Positions 47,291 through 57,859 of a stretch of 64,000 nt of DNA are shown in pieces (position 1 is the first letter of the stretch; every line of letters begins with the position of its first letter). The notes beneath the pieces are model-generated. The model worked only from the letters and a program-made list of their open reading frames with translations. It was not told where the DNA came from and made no database searches. The position numbers and the translations under genes were made by a program. Source of the stretch: Tubiluchus corallicola (Eukaryota; Priapulida; Priapulimorpha; Priapulimorphida; Tubiluchidae); the NCBI GenBank assembly GCA_030141605.1, contig JAQGDQ010000406.1, positions 58,464 to 122,463 on the forward strand, given 5' to 3'.

Positions 47291-47806
47291 GACTTTGATG
47301 GAAAATCAAGTCTTCTATTGAAGATCACAGACAAACACAAATTGTAGAAGAATCTACCATTTGAAGTGTGATTTCACCGAAACCGTTATTTATAAAGTAA
47401 AGTTTTTCGGCTTGCAAAGTTTAAATACAGGAATTTACATCCATTAATTGAGCATAACGGGTAGCCTTTTTACCCAAGGAATCACCGAGATCATTTCCAA
47501 TAATATTACAATGACCAGGAATCCACATAAAGTTAGCATGAATATCAATACTATAAAAAAGTTTAACATAATTTTTTACACTGTCACATAGATCTTTGTA
47601 ACAGTTACAAGACCATCCTAAAGATACAATGCCTACTGAATATAGATTACCTGAAAAACTGTAACAATTTTGACATCTGCAACTACAAAGATTAACTGCT
47701 CTACAACAAACTGTAACACAGCAAAAATGGCAAAGAGTTCAGTTAACAAAATGGATCCGTACAATGCTATTAATTTACTGATCTGATAAAATTCCTGAAA
47801 ATGTGA

Positions 47807-48391
47807 CTAAATTACTGCTCCTGCTGCACATGGTCCAGGATTGCCAGGACAAGAACCATCTGTAAACGTAAAAACAGAATTATCTGGAAGACTGCATAAA
47901 GAATTTAAAACAAAGGCTTTCCCAAGAAGTTCTTGTGCTTCTGACCTATTCTTTGAGGATCCTAGTACATTCCAATAATGAGGTTTAGCCACAGGAATAT
48001 CTGTAAAATTATCATTTAGATTGAAATCAAATTCCGGAACCACTTGAGAAATTATAACATTCCCATTCTTCTCAACCTCCGGTGCCAAAGAAACAACTTT
48101 TGCCATAGGAGAAATAAATCTGATATTACCGAAACCATCTGCTTTAAAATCTTCTAGTAGTTGTTTCGGAGGATTAGATAGTGGTTTAGATTCAATTTTT
48201 GCATACTCTGTAACAGCAAGTTCAAAAAATTGTAGATCCAGTGGAGTTACACCACTGCCAACCTCCACTACTTCAACACCAGCAGTCAAAGGAAGATCCA
48301 GACATAAAGACAAAGCCTCATCTGAATCACGAGCATCATTTAAACTGTCAACAAAGTCTGATGACCACCTTTTTTGAGCAGTGTCAAACAT
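47807..48391 (-). pseudogene. LINE pol remnant: linker joined in frame to RNase H start
   Basis: A 194-codon open frame. Residues ~1-30 (FDTAQKRWSSDFVDSLND) belong to the linker between endonuclease and RT. From ~35 on it is the region after RT, ending in RNase H (VFTFTDGSCPGNPGPCAAGA). All RT motifs are missing, yet the frame is open across the junction. RNase H then continues with stops: LTELFAIFAVLQFVVEQ, a degraded third block, and WIPGHCNIIGNDLGD near 47510. Confidence 0.75.
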
Positions 48392-48819
48392 ACTTTTGCT
48401 TCCATAAGTTCAATTTATTCTGGGGAAGATTTAACTCGTAAAACTTTTTCTGATGGAAGTTAAGATTTTTTATCTGCTACACAGCTACCATCCCACCAAT
48501 AAGGTTTCCTCCTAGCCTTTCTGGCACAAACTGATTTGATAGGAATCACTTCATCTATGCATGAAGATAAAGTACAGCAGAAGGAATTATATAAATTGTC
48601 AACAGAAACATTGTCATCACCATCCTGTAACTATTCACCAAATTTCTCATCTGTGTACTCAGAACCAATTAGTATTTTTAAACAACCTAATATTTTTCTG
48701 AACAAGGTTTGGCCTAAATCCATTAATGCTAAACTCAGAAAAAAATAGCTACATGGTCTGATCTTATGTATTTATGAGACAAAGTAGAGCATTCTGCTGC
48801 CTACAATGACAAATTTGGA

Positions 48820-49240
48820 GTTGAAATGACCAAATCTATTATACTGTTACTAAGTGTCCTTGTTGCTAGTCTGTCTCCCATTCAAAGCTCTTAGCATTTA
48901 AATATCCTACCAAGAGTACATTTTGTCTATTACAATTTTTGATTTCGTTACAAATAATTTGAAGCTCTCCGTGCTTGCCTAGAAGAGCATAAACAGATAC
49001 AGTGGCCAAGACTATACCCAAGTTTGTAAAACTATCTACAGCTGCTGCATCTACATTAGTATCTACAAACATTTTAGACTGTTTAACTGTAAATGAGGTA
49101 CAACTATCATTAATAAAAATTGCAACATCTCCATGATCATTGGGTCCTCTTGGTATAGAAAAACCTTTCTATGACATGAATTTAATTGGTGAATCAGGTC
49201 TCTCCCAAGTTTCACTTAGGCAAAGTACATCTATATTATA
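48820..49240 (-). pseudogene. LINE endonuclease domain, decayed
   Basis: Reads NIDVLCLSETW (E of the first catalytic block), a GPNDHGDVAIFINDSC block, and NVLLVGYLNAKSFEWETD, in which the usual GDxN/GDFN has become GYLN. The loss of that Asp and several stops make it inactive. Confidence 0.75.
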
Positions 49241-49806
49241 CTAGATAACAATGTTTTCAAAATAGTGATGTTCAAACGGATATGCCTTAGCAATGTGACC
49301 AAAGCGTGAGCAGTTATAGCATCTAATTACCGAAGATTTTCTTGAAGACACCATTTGGCCATCTTGCCTGAAACCTGGAATATGAATCAATTTCCAATCC
49401 GAAACTTTATCAATTTCAGAGTGAGTGCAACATACTCTCAAACAGGCATAGGTTTCCAGGAATCAGAATGTTGAAGTCTCTCCGCTTTTTCTACCTGCAG
49501 ATCTGAGGACTGTAAAACATCAAATACCAAACGAACTGGAACATTTCTCGGTACATTTTTAATATAACAAACATTGGGTTTACAGTTAGAATCAGCACCC
49601 TTAAGTGGATGAACAACAGCTGAACTACCAAACAGTTGACCTCGAAACCAGTGATTGATGACATCTAAAGCAGACTTACCCTCATGAGCATAAAGGGCAA
49701 TACCTCCACCAACTAAGCTATGTGTTAATTCAACTTTTTGAGAGATGTAAGGAAACTTCTTCAATTTTTTTATTATAGCACCACTTTTTAAAAGTAGCAG
49801 GGTCAT
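49241..49806 (-). pseudogene. LINE ORF1, central part and broken zinc knuckle
   Basis: Two overlapping open pieces (49806-49438 and 49441-49241). The first contains NVCYIKNVPRNVPVRLVFDV, an RNA-binding-type gag stretch. The second has WKLIHIPGF and RCYNCSRFGHIAKAYP, a C-x2-C-x4-H-x4-C knuckle whose last Cys is Tyr. One frameshift separates them, and the serine/asparagine-rich linker above 49810 is also broken. Confidence 0.7.
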
Positions 49807-50021
49807 CTACTTTATCTACATCTGCCATTCTATCCAAAGTATAAACACAAGAGTTCTTATAACAGCTGTTAGCATTACTTGCGGAAATAAGATTGCCATT
49901 GTTATTAGAATAACTATTGCTACCACTAGAGCTATTAGAAGAAATGTTTGCTATGCAGCTAGAATTTTCAGAAAAAACTGAAATAAAATTGTCATGTTTA
50001 TTTTCACAAGATTGAATGATG

Positions 50022-50261
50022 TCAATTGTATCCTGTGAATCCAGCTCCTTGATAGATGACTTTCCACCAAGAATACAAAAAGCAGATGCAAAATGAATTT
50101 ATATTTTTTATACTTTGCCAAATCTTTGTAAGATATAAAGCACAAATGTTATGCCACCATTTTTTACAAATATCACATGCAATCCAACCAGCGATTTCTG
50201 TAAAACATAAACTGCTGGGCACATCATAAGAATTACATTTATTACAATGATCAATAGCCAT
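50022..50261 (-). pseudogene. LINE ORF1, N-terminal PHD-like zinc finger
   Basis: From ATG at 50261 the frame reads MAIDHCNKCNSYDVPSSLCF, then GWIACDICKKWWHNICAL. The spacing C-x2-C ... C-x2-C-x2-W-x-H-x2-C is that of a PHD finger. It becomes unrelated sequence near 50100, then stops. A perfect 12-bp inverted repeat lies just 5' of it (50289-50338). PHD fingers occur in ORF1 of several animal LINE groups; the role is unknown. Confidence 0.75.
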
Positions 50262-50288
50262 TTTCCTCGACTTAGGCAGAACTAGCAC

Positions 50289-50338
50289 CACGGAGGTTAA
50301 TGCAATATAGCTATAACATTATATCGTTAACCTCCGTG
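50289..50338. repeat. Perfect 12-bp inverted repeat at the LINE 5' end
   Basis: CACGGAGGTTAA (50289-50300) and TTAACCTCCGTG (50327-50338) are exact complements around a 26-base loop that is itself partly self-complementary (AATATAGCTATA). It lies 28 bp upstream of the ORF1 ATG and between two retroelements, so it may mark a 5' UTR hairpin or an insertion junction. Confidence 0.9.
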
Positions 50339-50439
50339 AAGACTGATAGAGATCACTGGCAGCAAAATGAGAGAAACCAGCACTTTATTGTAAACATCTC
50401 CACAATTCATAGTTCTTAATTTCTTCAAACTTTTCAGAT

Positions 50440-51275
50440 GGAGGCATTGCTCACATAATGCTTATCACATTATCTCTTTGTAATGTAACAGATAAATGCT
50501 GGAATAAAAAGCTTGTAGACCTAGTCTCCCCCGAGACACATTGAATTCGTTTAGCTAAAGTACTAAGAAATTTTTTTCTTTCTGTGCCAAGAGTATCATA
50601 AGTTTCAATGGTAATTGGTACAAAATTGAAAATTGGCAAAAGGCTATTGTATTTCGTATATTTTTTGCTAACGGCTAATTAACTTGCCTAACCAACTAAC
50701 TAGTTGAGGCAGCCAAATTTGAGGGTGCCAATGTATTGACACAAGTAAAATCCCAAAGAAGCGACCCTCGGCCCAAGGGAGCAAAGTCATGCCATCCGGC
50801 CTTTTGCCATCTGACTTAGACAAACCTCTAATACTAATGGAACATGAGCAGAAGTTAAGGAATGACAAATTAAATCATTGACAGCCTGATGTCTTGAAAA
50901 CCCACCACTGCTTTTTAAACAACTTAGGCCATGGACTCCAGAACTATCTCCAAAAGTTGCACATTTGTATTGGTGAGGATGACAAGTATATGCACCCAAT
51001 CGAAGCACTGCAGCAATACGCAATTGATTATCATCTAAATGCAGACCCAATGGAGGGATAGGTAAGGCCTCAAGCCATGCATCAGCATGACCAGAAGATA
51101 TTGCTAATAGCTGTGCTTTATCAACCTCAGAAGGAGTCCTGGCAAACAAACTATCAAAAGATGGTATGATTAGAGGTTCGTCCCAAAATTTTTGGGAAGT
51201 TGAATCAGGTAAAGTTCTAACAAATACTTCAGCCTTTTCTACCCAGATCGATTTTGCTAAATTTAATTCAGACAT
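50440..51275 (-). mobile_element. C-terminal ORF of another non-LTR retroelement
   Basis: Open pieces 51275-50787, 50868-50668 and 50639-50451 share one protein over two frameshifts. It reads SSGHADAWLEALPIPPLGLH, RIAAVLRLGAYTCHPHQYKC (Cys/His cluster), SGGFSRHQAVNDLICHSL, SKSDGKRPDGMTLLPWAEG and FVPITIETYDTLGTER. This arrangement is a common C-terminal module of RT-containing proteins in marine invertebrates (W-L-x-A-L-P, CHPH, RPDG). The RT itself lies outside or was never included. It sits upstream of the PHD-type LINE in the same orientation. Confidence 0.75.
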
Positions 51276-51440
51276 AAGATTATTTTAGTGCTTACTAATA
51301 AGCAGTATATATTGGGCAATAAGAGGCCTTAAAATACTTCATCAACGAAATTGTTACTTCCAAGCAAGAACTTTAAACACATGAAGACATTACATTAGGC
51401 CTCATATGTATTATTAAGCATTTTCATGGATTTTTGGCAA
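51214..51440. repeat. 227-bp direct duplication, first copy
   Basis: Matches 51907-52133 with about eight differences over 227 bp. It covers the N-terminal codons of the retroelement ORF and its upstream flank. Confidence 0.95.
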
Positions 51441-51598
51441 AAAAAGGAGAATTTGGCAGAAAATTCAATAATTTTTAGCTTCCAATACGATAGTCATCAT
51501 TATGCAAAACCGTAGCCTTGCGGAGGCATGCTTAACCATTTTATGGCCAAACATATCAGGTAAAGTGACTAAAGTAATTTCTTCTATGTATTTCCTAG

Positions 51599-51767
51599 GC
51601 ATTATATATAATGCAAAAGTTTTATTAGGCGAAGCATTTTATTCTTTTGCTTCAGATATACTACTTCTAGGCATTTTATAGAATGCTGAATAAATTTTAT
51701 GTAATGTGAAGGGAAAACAAATGGTAAATTGTTTTGATGAAATTTTCCTAAGCATTTTATATAATGC
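51599..51767. repeat. Three 16-bp palindromes of one type
   Basis: GCATTATATATAATGC (51599-51614, perfect), GCATTTTATAGAATGC (51671-51686) and GCATTTTATATAATGC (51752-51767), each preceded by CTAG/CTAA. The related CTAGGTAAAGTG and ATGCCTAGG words recur at 58200-58300. Confidence 0.85.
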
Positions 51768-51906
51768 CAATTTGCTTCTAAAAGATTGTGTGAAATAATT
51801 TGTGTTTTATCTGTGTGCAAATCTCTGTGTTAAAAAGGTAGCTAGCATTTCTAATTAACATTCAGGTTGCATGATTGTTTATTCACAGCTGCTGCCTGCT
51901 GTACAA

Positions 51907-52133
51907 GTCCTAACAAATACTTCAGCCTTTTCTACCCAGATCGATTTTGCTAAATTTAATTCAGACATAAGGTTATTTTAGTGCTTACTAATAAGCAGTA
52001 TATATTGGGCAAGAAGAGGCCTTAAAAATACTTCATCAACGAAATTGTTACTTCCAAGCAAGGACTTTAAACACATGAAGACATTACATTAGGCCTCAAA
52101 TGTATTATTAAGCATTTTTATGGATGTTTGGCA
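51907..52133. repeat. 227-bp direct duplication, second copy
   Basis: Second copy of 51214-51440, offset 693 bp, same orientation. It is not followed by the rest of the retroelement ORF, so it is a partial duplicate or a second 5' end. Confidence 0.95.
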
Positions 52134-52287
52134 ATTTTGGATCTGACACAAAGTTCAGGCGGTTCACACTGGCCTCACTACTACAATTACATTAGTAGGA
52201 TGAATAGCAGAAAAGTGAAAGCCCTATAAGTGAACCAAAAATTCTACATTTAACATGCTGTACCCACAACCTAGAGTAGACATGATA

Positions 52288-53016
52288 TTAAATTTCTATT
52301 TCTAAATCCATTTTCTGTCTAACGTTCAATACTTTCTGTATCCTGGTATTGATCATCACTAATTTTTCTGTTTCGAATGTTTTTAAATCAACCTCCATAT
52401 CTTCTTCACAGTATATCTTTATAGCTTTGTCACACTTTAGTAAGTGTTCCATTGTATCATCATGGATTTTACACAAAGGACATTTCAGATGGTTGTTAAA
52501 CTTACTTTTGAAGTTTGTTTTCACTTTAAACATATTCAGTTTCCATTCTGTTATTTCATAGACTGTTTTTTTTTGGTTACACTGAATTACATAATCCACT
52601 GGATTGTTCCACTTTTCTGTAGCATTTTCCATAAATCTCAGTTTTTTCATTTTCTGACACATTTCTTTAGTAATATGCTCCAAATATTTACTAATAGCTA
52701 CTTTTATTTCTTGCTTCCATTTAGATTTGGTTATCTGTTTTTTGTTTGTTTCCCCATTTATATCTATTTCATACAACTCTGCTGTTTCTTTTATGTTTTC
52801 AGTCCAATTTCCATTTCCTTTGGAATACCTTTTTTGCACCTCTTTCTTCCTCAGAAATCCTCTGCATTGTGCATAACACAGTAACATCAATTGCCTATAA
52901 TATGTTCTTTGTCTTATGGGCCAAAAACTTAACATATTGATAGTGCCCCAATAACTTGTTTTTGAACTAATTTGGCTTAAGATTGCACACGTCATATCTT
53001 TCTGCCATCTTTCCAT
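52288..53016 (-). pseudogene. LINE ORF2 C-terminal domain
   Basis: A 242-codon open frame with helical basic sequence (WGTINMLSFWPIRQRTYYRQ near the start) and, near residue 190, HLKCPLCKIHDDTMEHLLKC, a C-x2-C-x7-H-x4-C block found at the end of many non-LTR ORF2 proteins. The length and lack of stops show this part is less decayed than the endonuclease. Confidence 0.8.
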
Positions 53017-53031
53017 TTCATTTAATCGGTC

Positions 53032-53478
53032 TCATGCTTCAATGTTATGTATTAATGACGGTATCACCACTGATTCAAACAAAAGAATTCTTATTCTCAT
53101 ACACTTTGTACCAACTTCTTTTTCATTACTCCCTGGCATCAATTCTCTCTTCATATATGCTACTTTTTCTCCTCTTTTACTTGTGCTCAAAGAATGATCT
53201 CCCTTTTCTGCAACATAGTCTCCTAAATATTTATATGGACAAGTTTCTTCTGGAAAACCACTTCTTACAAACAAATCATTTCTTCCTGCCCTATGTGTTT
53301 CTTTAACCTTGTTCACCATCATAAATTGTGATTTTAATTTACTAAATGACACCTTTTTTAAGTCTTCTAGTCTTCTACAAGTTGATGTCACTTGACTAAT
53401 GTTGCCCCTACATTGGCTTTCTGATATTTTTTGAGTTATCATGTTTTCATTTTGCTTCAAAATCACTCTTTCAAACAA
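53032..53478 (-). pseudogene. LINE ORF2, RT fingers joined in frame to the post-palm region
   Basis: A 148-codon open frame. It begins in the fingers (FERVILKQNENMITQKISES) and passes directly to DLKKVSFSKLKSQFMMVNKV and CPYKYLGDYVAEKGDHSLS, which belong after the YADD box. The palm, about 150 residues, is absent without breaking the frame. It ends GTKCMRIRILLFESVVIPSL, the thumb start. Confidence 0.78.
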
Positions 53479-54261
53479 TTTTGAAGTAGTACTTGTTAGA
53501 AATATGCCTCTTCTATTTTTAATTCACGTCTGCTACCCTTGTTCTTATATATTTATTTCATAGTCATATTCATCCATTCTTCCGGTATGATTTCCTGAAA
53601 TAAAACTTCATTCAGCATCATTTTTACACTTTGTAATAAATCACTGCCCGCAAACTTCAGCATCCCATTTTCCCAGTCTTAATTATGAACTGCTTTCCGC
53701 AACTGTTTTACTACCTTTTCAATTTCTTCAACTGTAATCAGTTCTATATCACCCTTTTTAAGTTCATTGATCATTTCAATATCTTTAATTACTTGGGTAA
53801 TATACTCTTCCATGGGCGACTCTATTTCATTGTATAGTAACTTTTGGTAAAATTTCGTGAATTCCAGTTTAATTTTAGTATTATCTGTTAGGAGTACATC
53901 ATTAGCATCTTTAATTCCACATTTTGTTTCTTTTTCTTTTTAGTCACTTTTCGTTTATATTTTCAAAAAGACCACCTTTTTGCTCTATGACTTCCACTAT
54001 CTTTTTTACTTTTCTAACATTTGCTTCTTTGTCACAATTTACTATGTGCTCATTTATCAATTTTTCTCTTTGGCTAGACATCCATTTTTCGTTTTGTGTC
54101 ACTAGAAGGATTCTATTCTTTTTTAACTTTCTTTTTATCTTTAGTAGTATTCTTTTGAAGCATTACCACTTCATTCCACTTGGTATATTTTTCATTTACA
54201 CTCCCACTTTCAGTCCATATTTCTCTAAGTTTCTGTAGCTGTAGTAAACCTAATTAGCTCA

Positions 54262-55011
54262 TCTTTTGATAACCTTTGTACTTTTTAATTGCTATTCTCT
54301 ACCGTCTTATCGGCATTATACCAATTAATACGCACTATTATGGTATTATGATCCGAAAACTTTTCTTTGATTTTCCCATTTTCTTCTTCTAAGCTGCACA
54401 TCCCCCACAACTTTTCCTTGTCAATTTTCATATACTTCATGTCATCTAATACTTTTTGACCAACTATATAGTAATCTAAGACTGATTTTTCCTCACCCAG
54501 TACTCTTGTCCACAGACCTTCACATTTCTGAGATGAGTTTAAAATACAGAGATTGTTTTTTCAAGTTTGCCTTCAGGGCTCTACTCACTATTATTTCCTT
54601 GTACTGTGTTTCCTATCAAGAGTATCTTTTCATTATTTCTTTCCACTGTTCCACATATGAATTTATGTGCAAGTACATTTCCTTCAGGTAATCTTTCTTT
54701 GTCCTGCTTTCCTGAGGACCATAAATAACTCCCAGTCTGACTTTTATTCTGGTGTTGTTTATCACACACCATATTGCTTCATAATTGGTTTCTATTCTTT
54801 CCACTTTCACAGTTACTCTATAAAGTTTCTTTTTGATAGCTAGTAATAAACCACCTTTTTCCTTGTCTTTTCTCTCCATTCTGATCATTTCATATCCTTG
54901 AAATTCAATTCTGTCATTTTCTTTAAGGAATGTTTCCACTATGGCTATACTTCTTTGTTTTTTCTTTATTCCTTGACAGTTTGCATAAATTAGTGCAAAG
55001 TTCTTATACAA
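54262..55011 (-). pseudogene. LINE ORF2, endonuclease domain
   Basis: Starts FALIYANCQGIKKKQRSIAI (first Asn block of AP-type endonucleases). QGYEMIRMERKDKEKGGLLL and RLGVIYGPQESRTKKD (Tyr-Gly-Pro block) follow. The open frame ends at 54616 and the rest of the domain follows with stops. The final SDH-type block reads decayed. Confidence 0.75.
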
Positions 55012-55387
55012 TGTTTTATTTCCTAAAGACCTCTTTGTTCTTTTAGAATCTTTTTAGATTCTCCAGCTTTTTCTTTATTTACAGATTCAGCAGTACTATT
55101 TCCAATTTTAGTTAGGCTATTGTGTAGATGGGTAAGTGTATTTACACTATTTACATCCTTATCGTTTGCATCTACATTTGTCGTATTGCTTTTGCAAACC
55201 CTTGTAATGCTTGCATTAGTCCTTCTGTGTGCTTTTGTAGATTCTCTCAGTTACTAAAAAAGGCTCATCTTTCTTATACGCCATTTTATAAGTGTCTTTT
55301 CCGACCGATCTCTGTTTGCTCTGTGTCTTCTTTACCTTCATAATTTCTTCTCATATCAAATTTATTTTCATGATGAGTATCTAATCT

Positions 55388-56049
55388 CTACTTTTCACGA
55401 GGGTTATAACTCCAGTAACCATCCCTCCAGTGTGTCACCATGATATATTTTCCTCTAAACCCAGTTTGTATTCTGGTATTCGTGCCTCCTCCATTTGTAT
55501 CCTTGTCCCAAGGATATTCATGCCAGTATTTACAGTTATTGCCATAATGACAATATTTGCCATGTTCCCACTTCCAGCAGGTTTCCTTCATTTGCCAAAT
55601 CTCTCGTGTCTGTACCAACAACTTTTCCCTAACTTACAGTTTAGACATTTGTGGTAACGTTTGCAAATAGGTACTTTCTTTAACTGACCTTCCACATGAG
55701 CATCAAAGGAACTACTATTATTCCTCCCTGTTGTTTGCTTCTCCCCCATTTTTATGCTTTTCTTCTTTCTTTCTTCAGCTATTCTTGTCATACTCTTCTT
55801 AACTTTCAACTTTTCCCCTTGACTGTCTGGGTATGTTTTCTTACTTTGAGATGGTTCTTTTCCATCTTCTCTAAGTCTTATATATATTGAATCTTTAACT
55901 TCACCTCTTTTTTGTTGCTGTCCTTGTTTTGAGGATGTATTTAAAAATTCAGTCTTGTCCTGAGTCACATCTTTATACTTAATTTGTGAATATTCTGTTT
56001 GTACGCCTTTATTGTGCATACTATTCTCTATGCATTTTAAACTGCACAT
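55388..56049 (-). pseudogene. LINE ORF1 with two CCCH zinc fingers
   Basis: The first open piece (56049-55588) is Lys/Ser/Gln-rich and ends in CKRYHKCLNCKLGKSCWYRH. The second (55621-55388), one frame over, gives CWKWEHGKYCHYGNNCKYWH. Both fit C-x8-C-x5-C-x3-H exactly, the spacing of RNA-binding CCCH fingers of the tristetraprolin type. A one-base frameshift between them breaks the ORF. The fingers suggest RNA binding in the retrotransposon particle (inference). Confidence 0.8.
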
Positions 56050-56104
56050 TCTCTATGCATTTTAAAAAGCTTGGTCATATTGTTGCTGGTATTGTTGTCA
56101 CATT

Positions 56105-56767
56105 TGTGTGCTTGCATAGCAAAAGCGTCCATTAAAAGTCAGCTATTAAACTTTTCTAGGCGTGCACATATCCCGAATCTCCATTTCATGAGGATCATTT
56201 TGATACCAAACTCATCGCTCTACGTTATTTCTAAATTGAGATAATTCCCGCTGGAGTTGAGATGCAGATTATGCACTGAAAAACGTAACCTTGAGAAATT
56301 GCTATTAAAGTTTGTTTTCTTGTCGCGTTTCTACAAAACGCTTAGTAACCACGCAAATGTTGGTTGCTACGGACTTTGCAAGAGCACATTGAAGTTATGT
56401 TTAAATGTAGTAGATGGTCTTTTCTGACGAAGATCTGGGCTTGGCAACGGCAAAAACCTGAAGCAAAATGACTGCTTCCACGAGCTACTATCGGAGTTTG
56501 AAAATACAACTTTTTTTACAATTACATTACTAGTTTCTCACCAGAAAAGTGTGTACAGGGTTATAAAATTAGATTTTTGGTATTTTTTAACATTTTCTTG
56601 ATAACTTGGCGCTAGAATATAAGAGTCCAGTACGTTTAGAATTTGTTTTTATAAAAAAAAACAAAAAATTGATATTTGACCAAATTTTTAGTGCATTCTA
56701 CTTTGAAGCATCATAACCTAGTTTAAAGTATGCCGACTTATGGGTGGTTTTGGTTTGCAAGGACACA
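56105..56767. mobile_element. TIR element 'T45', copy B (uninterrupted)
   Basis: Begins TGTGTGCTTGCATAGCAAAA and ends with the reverse complement of TGTGTCCTTGCAAACCAAAA. Internally it aligns with copy A in inverse orientation, including TGACGAAGATCTGGGCTTGG and GCGCTAGAATATAAGAGTCC. At the position of the 5S retroposon in copy A it reads AAAATGTT or its complement without any insertion. 663 bp, no ORF. Confidence 0.85.
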
Positions 56768-57483
56768 TTTAACTTGAAAGCTGTAGGAACCTAAAATTTT
56801 GCATAAGGATATTGTGGATGATTGTGCAGACTATAAAGGGGCCTGGTTTTTCACTGTCCCAATATGGCCCTCAAGTATACCCATTAAATGGTTCTGCATG
56901 ATACATTATTACATAGTTGGCATTTTTTAATTCTAATGTAGGAATGAAGGTGCCACAAGATGCATATTCTAATTTTTTACGAAAATGCTGATCTATGAGA
57001 ACAGTAAACACTTCCTATGATTTTCTTATAGAAACCATTAATTGAGGAAAAGGTTTGTGCCAGATCCCAAACCTTAGTACTTCCATTCTGGTTGTGTTTC
57101 ATACAGGATAGGTGCAGAAACACCTACCTACTTCATGTTTAAAATGAAAGGACAGTTTTACATTGAATTAAAAAAAGGCAGGCAAATAAAGCTTGGAACA
57201 CTGTGTTTCTAAGTGACTAAAAATACCAGCAATTAATTAATCATGTAAATGACTGTAACATCAGGGCAAAAAAAGCAGCCTCCTCACACTGTGGCATATG
57301 GTATACGATGTTATGGCTGTTCCAACAGAAAAGTAATCGTATAGCACCGGTACAAGAAGCAAATGCTGTTACAAACTAAACTGCTTGACTCACTTTGTGA
57401 TACACATACGCATATTATGCAATCCCACAATTATTCTAAAATCGACTACTATATTATTTTTCTTGTTGCCACTCAGTTATATT

Positions 57484-57847
57484 CAGGGCCTATTTCAGCC
57501 TAGGTGAGGCCCGGGGAAGTGGGGCATGTGAGACCCCATCGGGGGGGGGGGCAGAAAATTTTTGAACTGCTAGAATGCCGGAGAAGCATTTTCGAAGAGC
57601 AAATATGGAGTTATACAGTTGTTAAAGGAAAGAACAATTGAAAGAAAAACTGCTTTATTCTCAAGACCAGTCCTTAATACTTGTCAATACTGGCAAACTT
57701 CGCGCGTGCAGCAAGAGAGAGAGAGAGAGGGAGAGAGGAGGCAGTATGTTCGCATATAACAAAAAAATGTTACCTTGGCACGAGGCCCCCCTAGAGGGTG
57801 AGGCCCCGGGGAAGTATCCCCACTTCACCCCCTTGAAATAGGCCCTG
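57484..57847. mobile_element. hAT-type MITE, 364 bp, exact 8-bp TSD
   Basis: Ends CAGGGCCTATTTCA ... TGAAATAGGCCCTG (14-bp perfect TIRs), flanked by the exact repeat GTTATATT (57476-57483 and 57848-57855). The next TIR bases diverge, but a GAGGCCCGGGGAAG / GAGGCCCCGGGGAAG pair recurs in direct orientation near both ends. The interior has a poly-G run (57541-57552) and a GA repeat. No coding content. Confidence 0.93.
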
Positions 57848-57859
57848 GTTATATTTACT

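Larger units (their letters stand above)
47050..50300 (-). mobile_element. LINE with PHD-type ORF1 and RNase H, RT palm deleted
   Basis: The minus strand shows, in order, ORF1 with a PHD-like finger and zinc knuckle (50261-49241), an AP-type endonuclease (49240-48820), the linker region with KARRKPYWW (48760-48440), then directly the region before RNase H, the RNase H domain (TDGSCPGNPGP to WIPGHCNIIGND) and the C-terminal Cys/His block. An RNase H in a non-LTR element points to the I/Nimb-like group. The RT fingers and palm are missing. The 3' end abuts TIR element T45 at 47047, so that element inserted in or at the end of the LINE. Confidence 0.85.
52270..56060 (-). mobile_element. LINE with CCCH zinc-finger ORF1, RT palm deleted
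   Basis: From the 5' end on the minus strand: ORF1 with two CCCH fingers (56049-55388), ORF2 endonuclease (55011-about 54270), a basic linker (54250-53700), RT fingers start (53690-53440), then straight to the RT C-terminal side (YKYLGDYVAEKGD), and the ORF2 C-terminus with a CCHC-type block (53016-52288). It is otherwise nearly full length. The palm with its YADD box is missing. Confidence 0.85.

Noticed and set aside
52349-54238. Several plus-strand frames rich in Phe/Ser/Leu
   Set aside because: They are antisense to the coding pieces of the CCCH-type LINE, which carry recognisable motifs on the minus strand.
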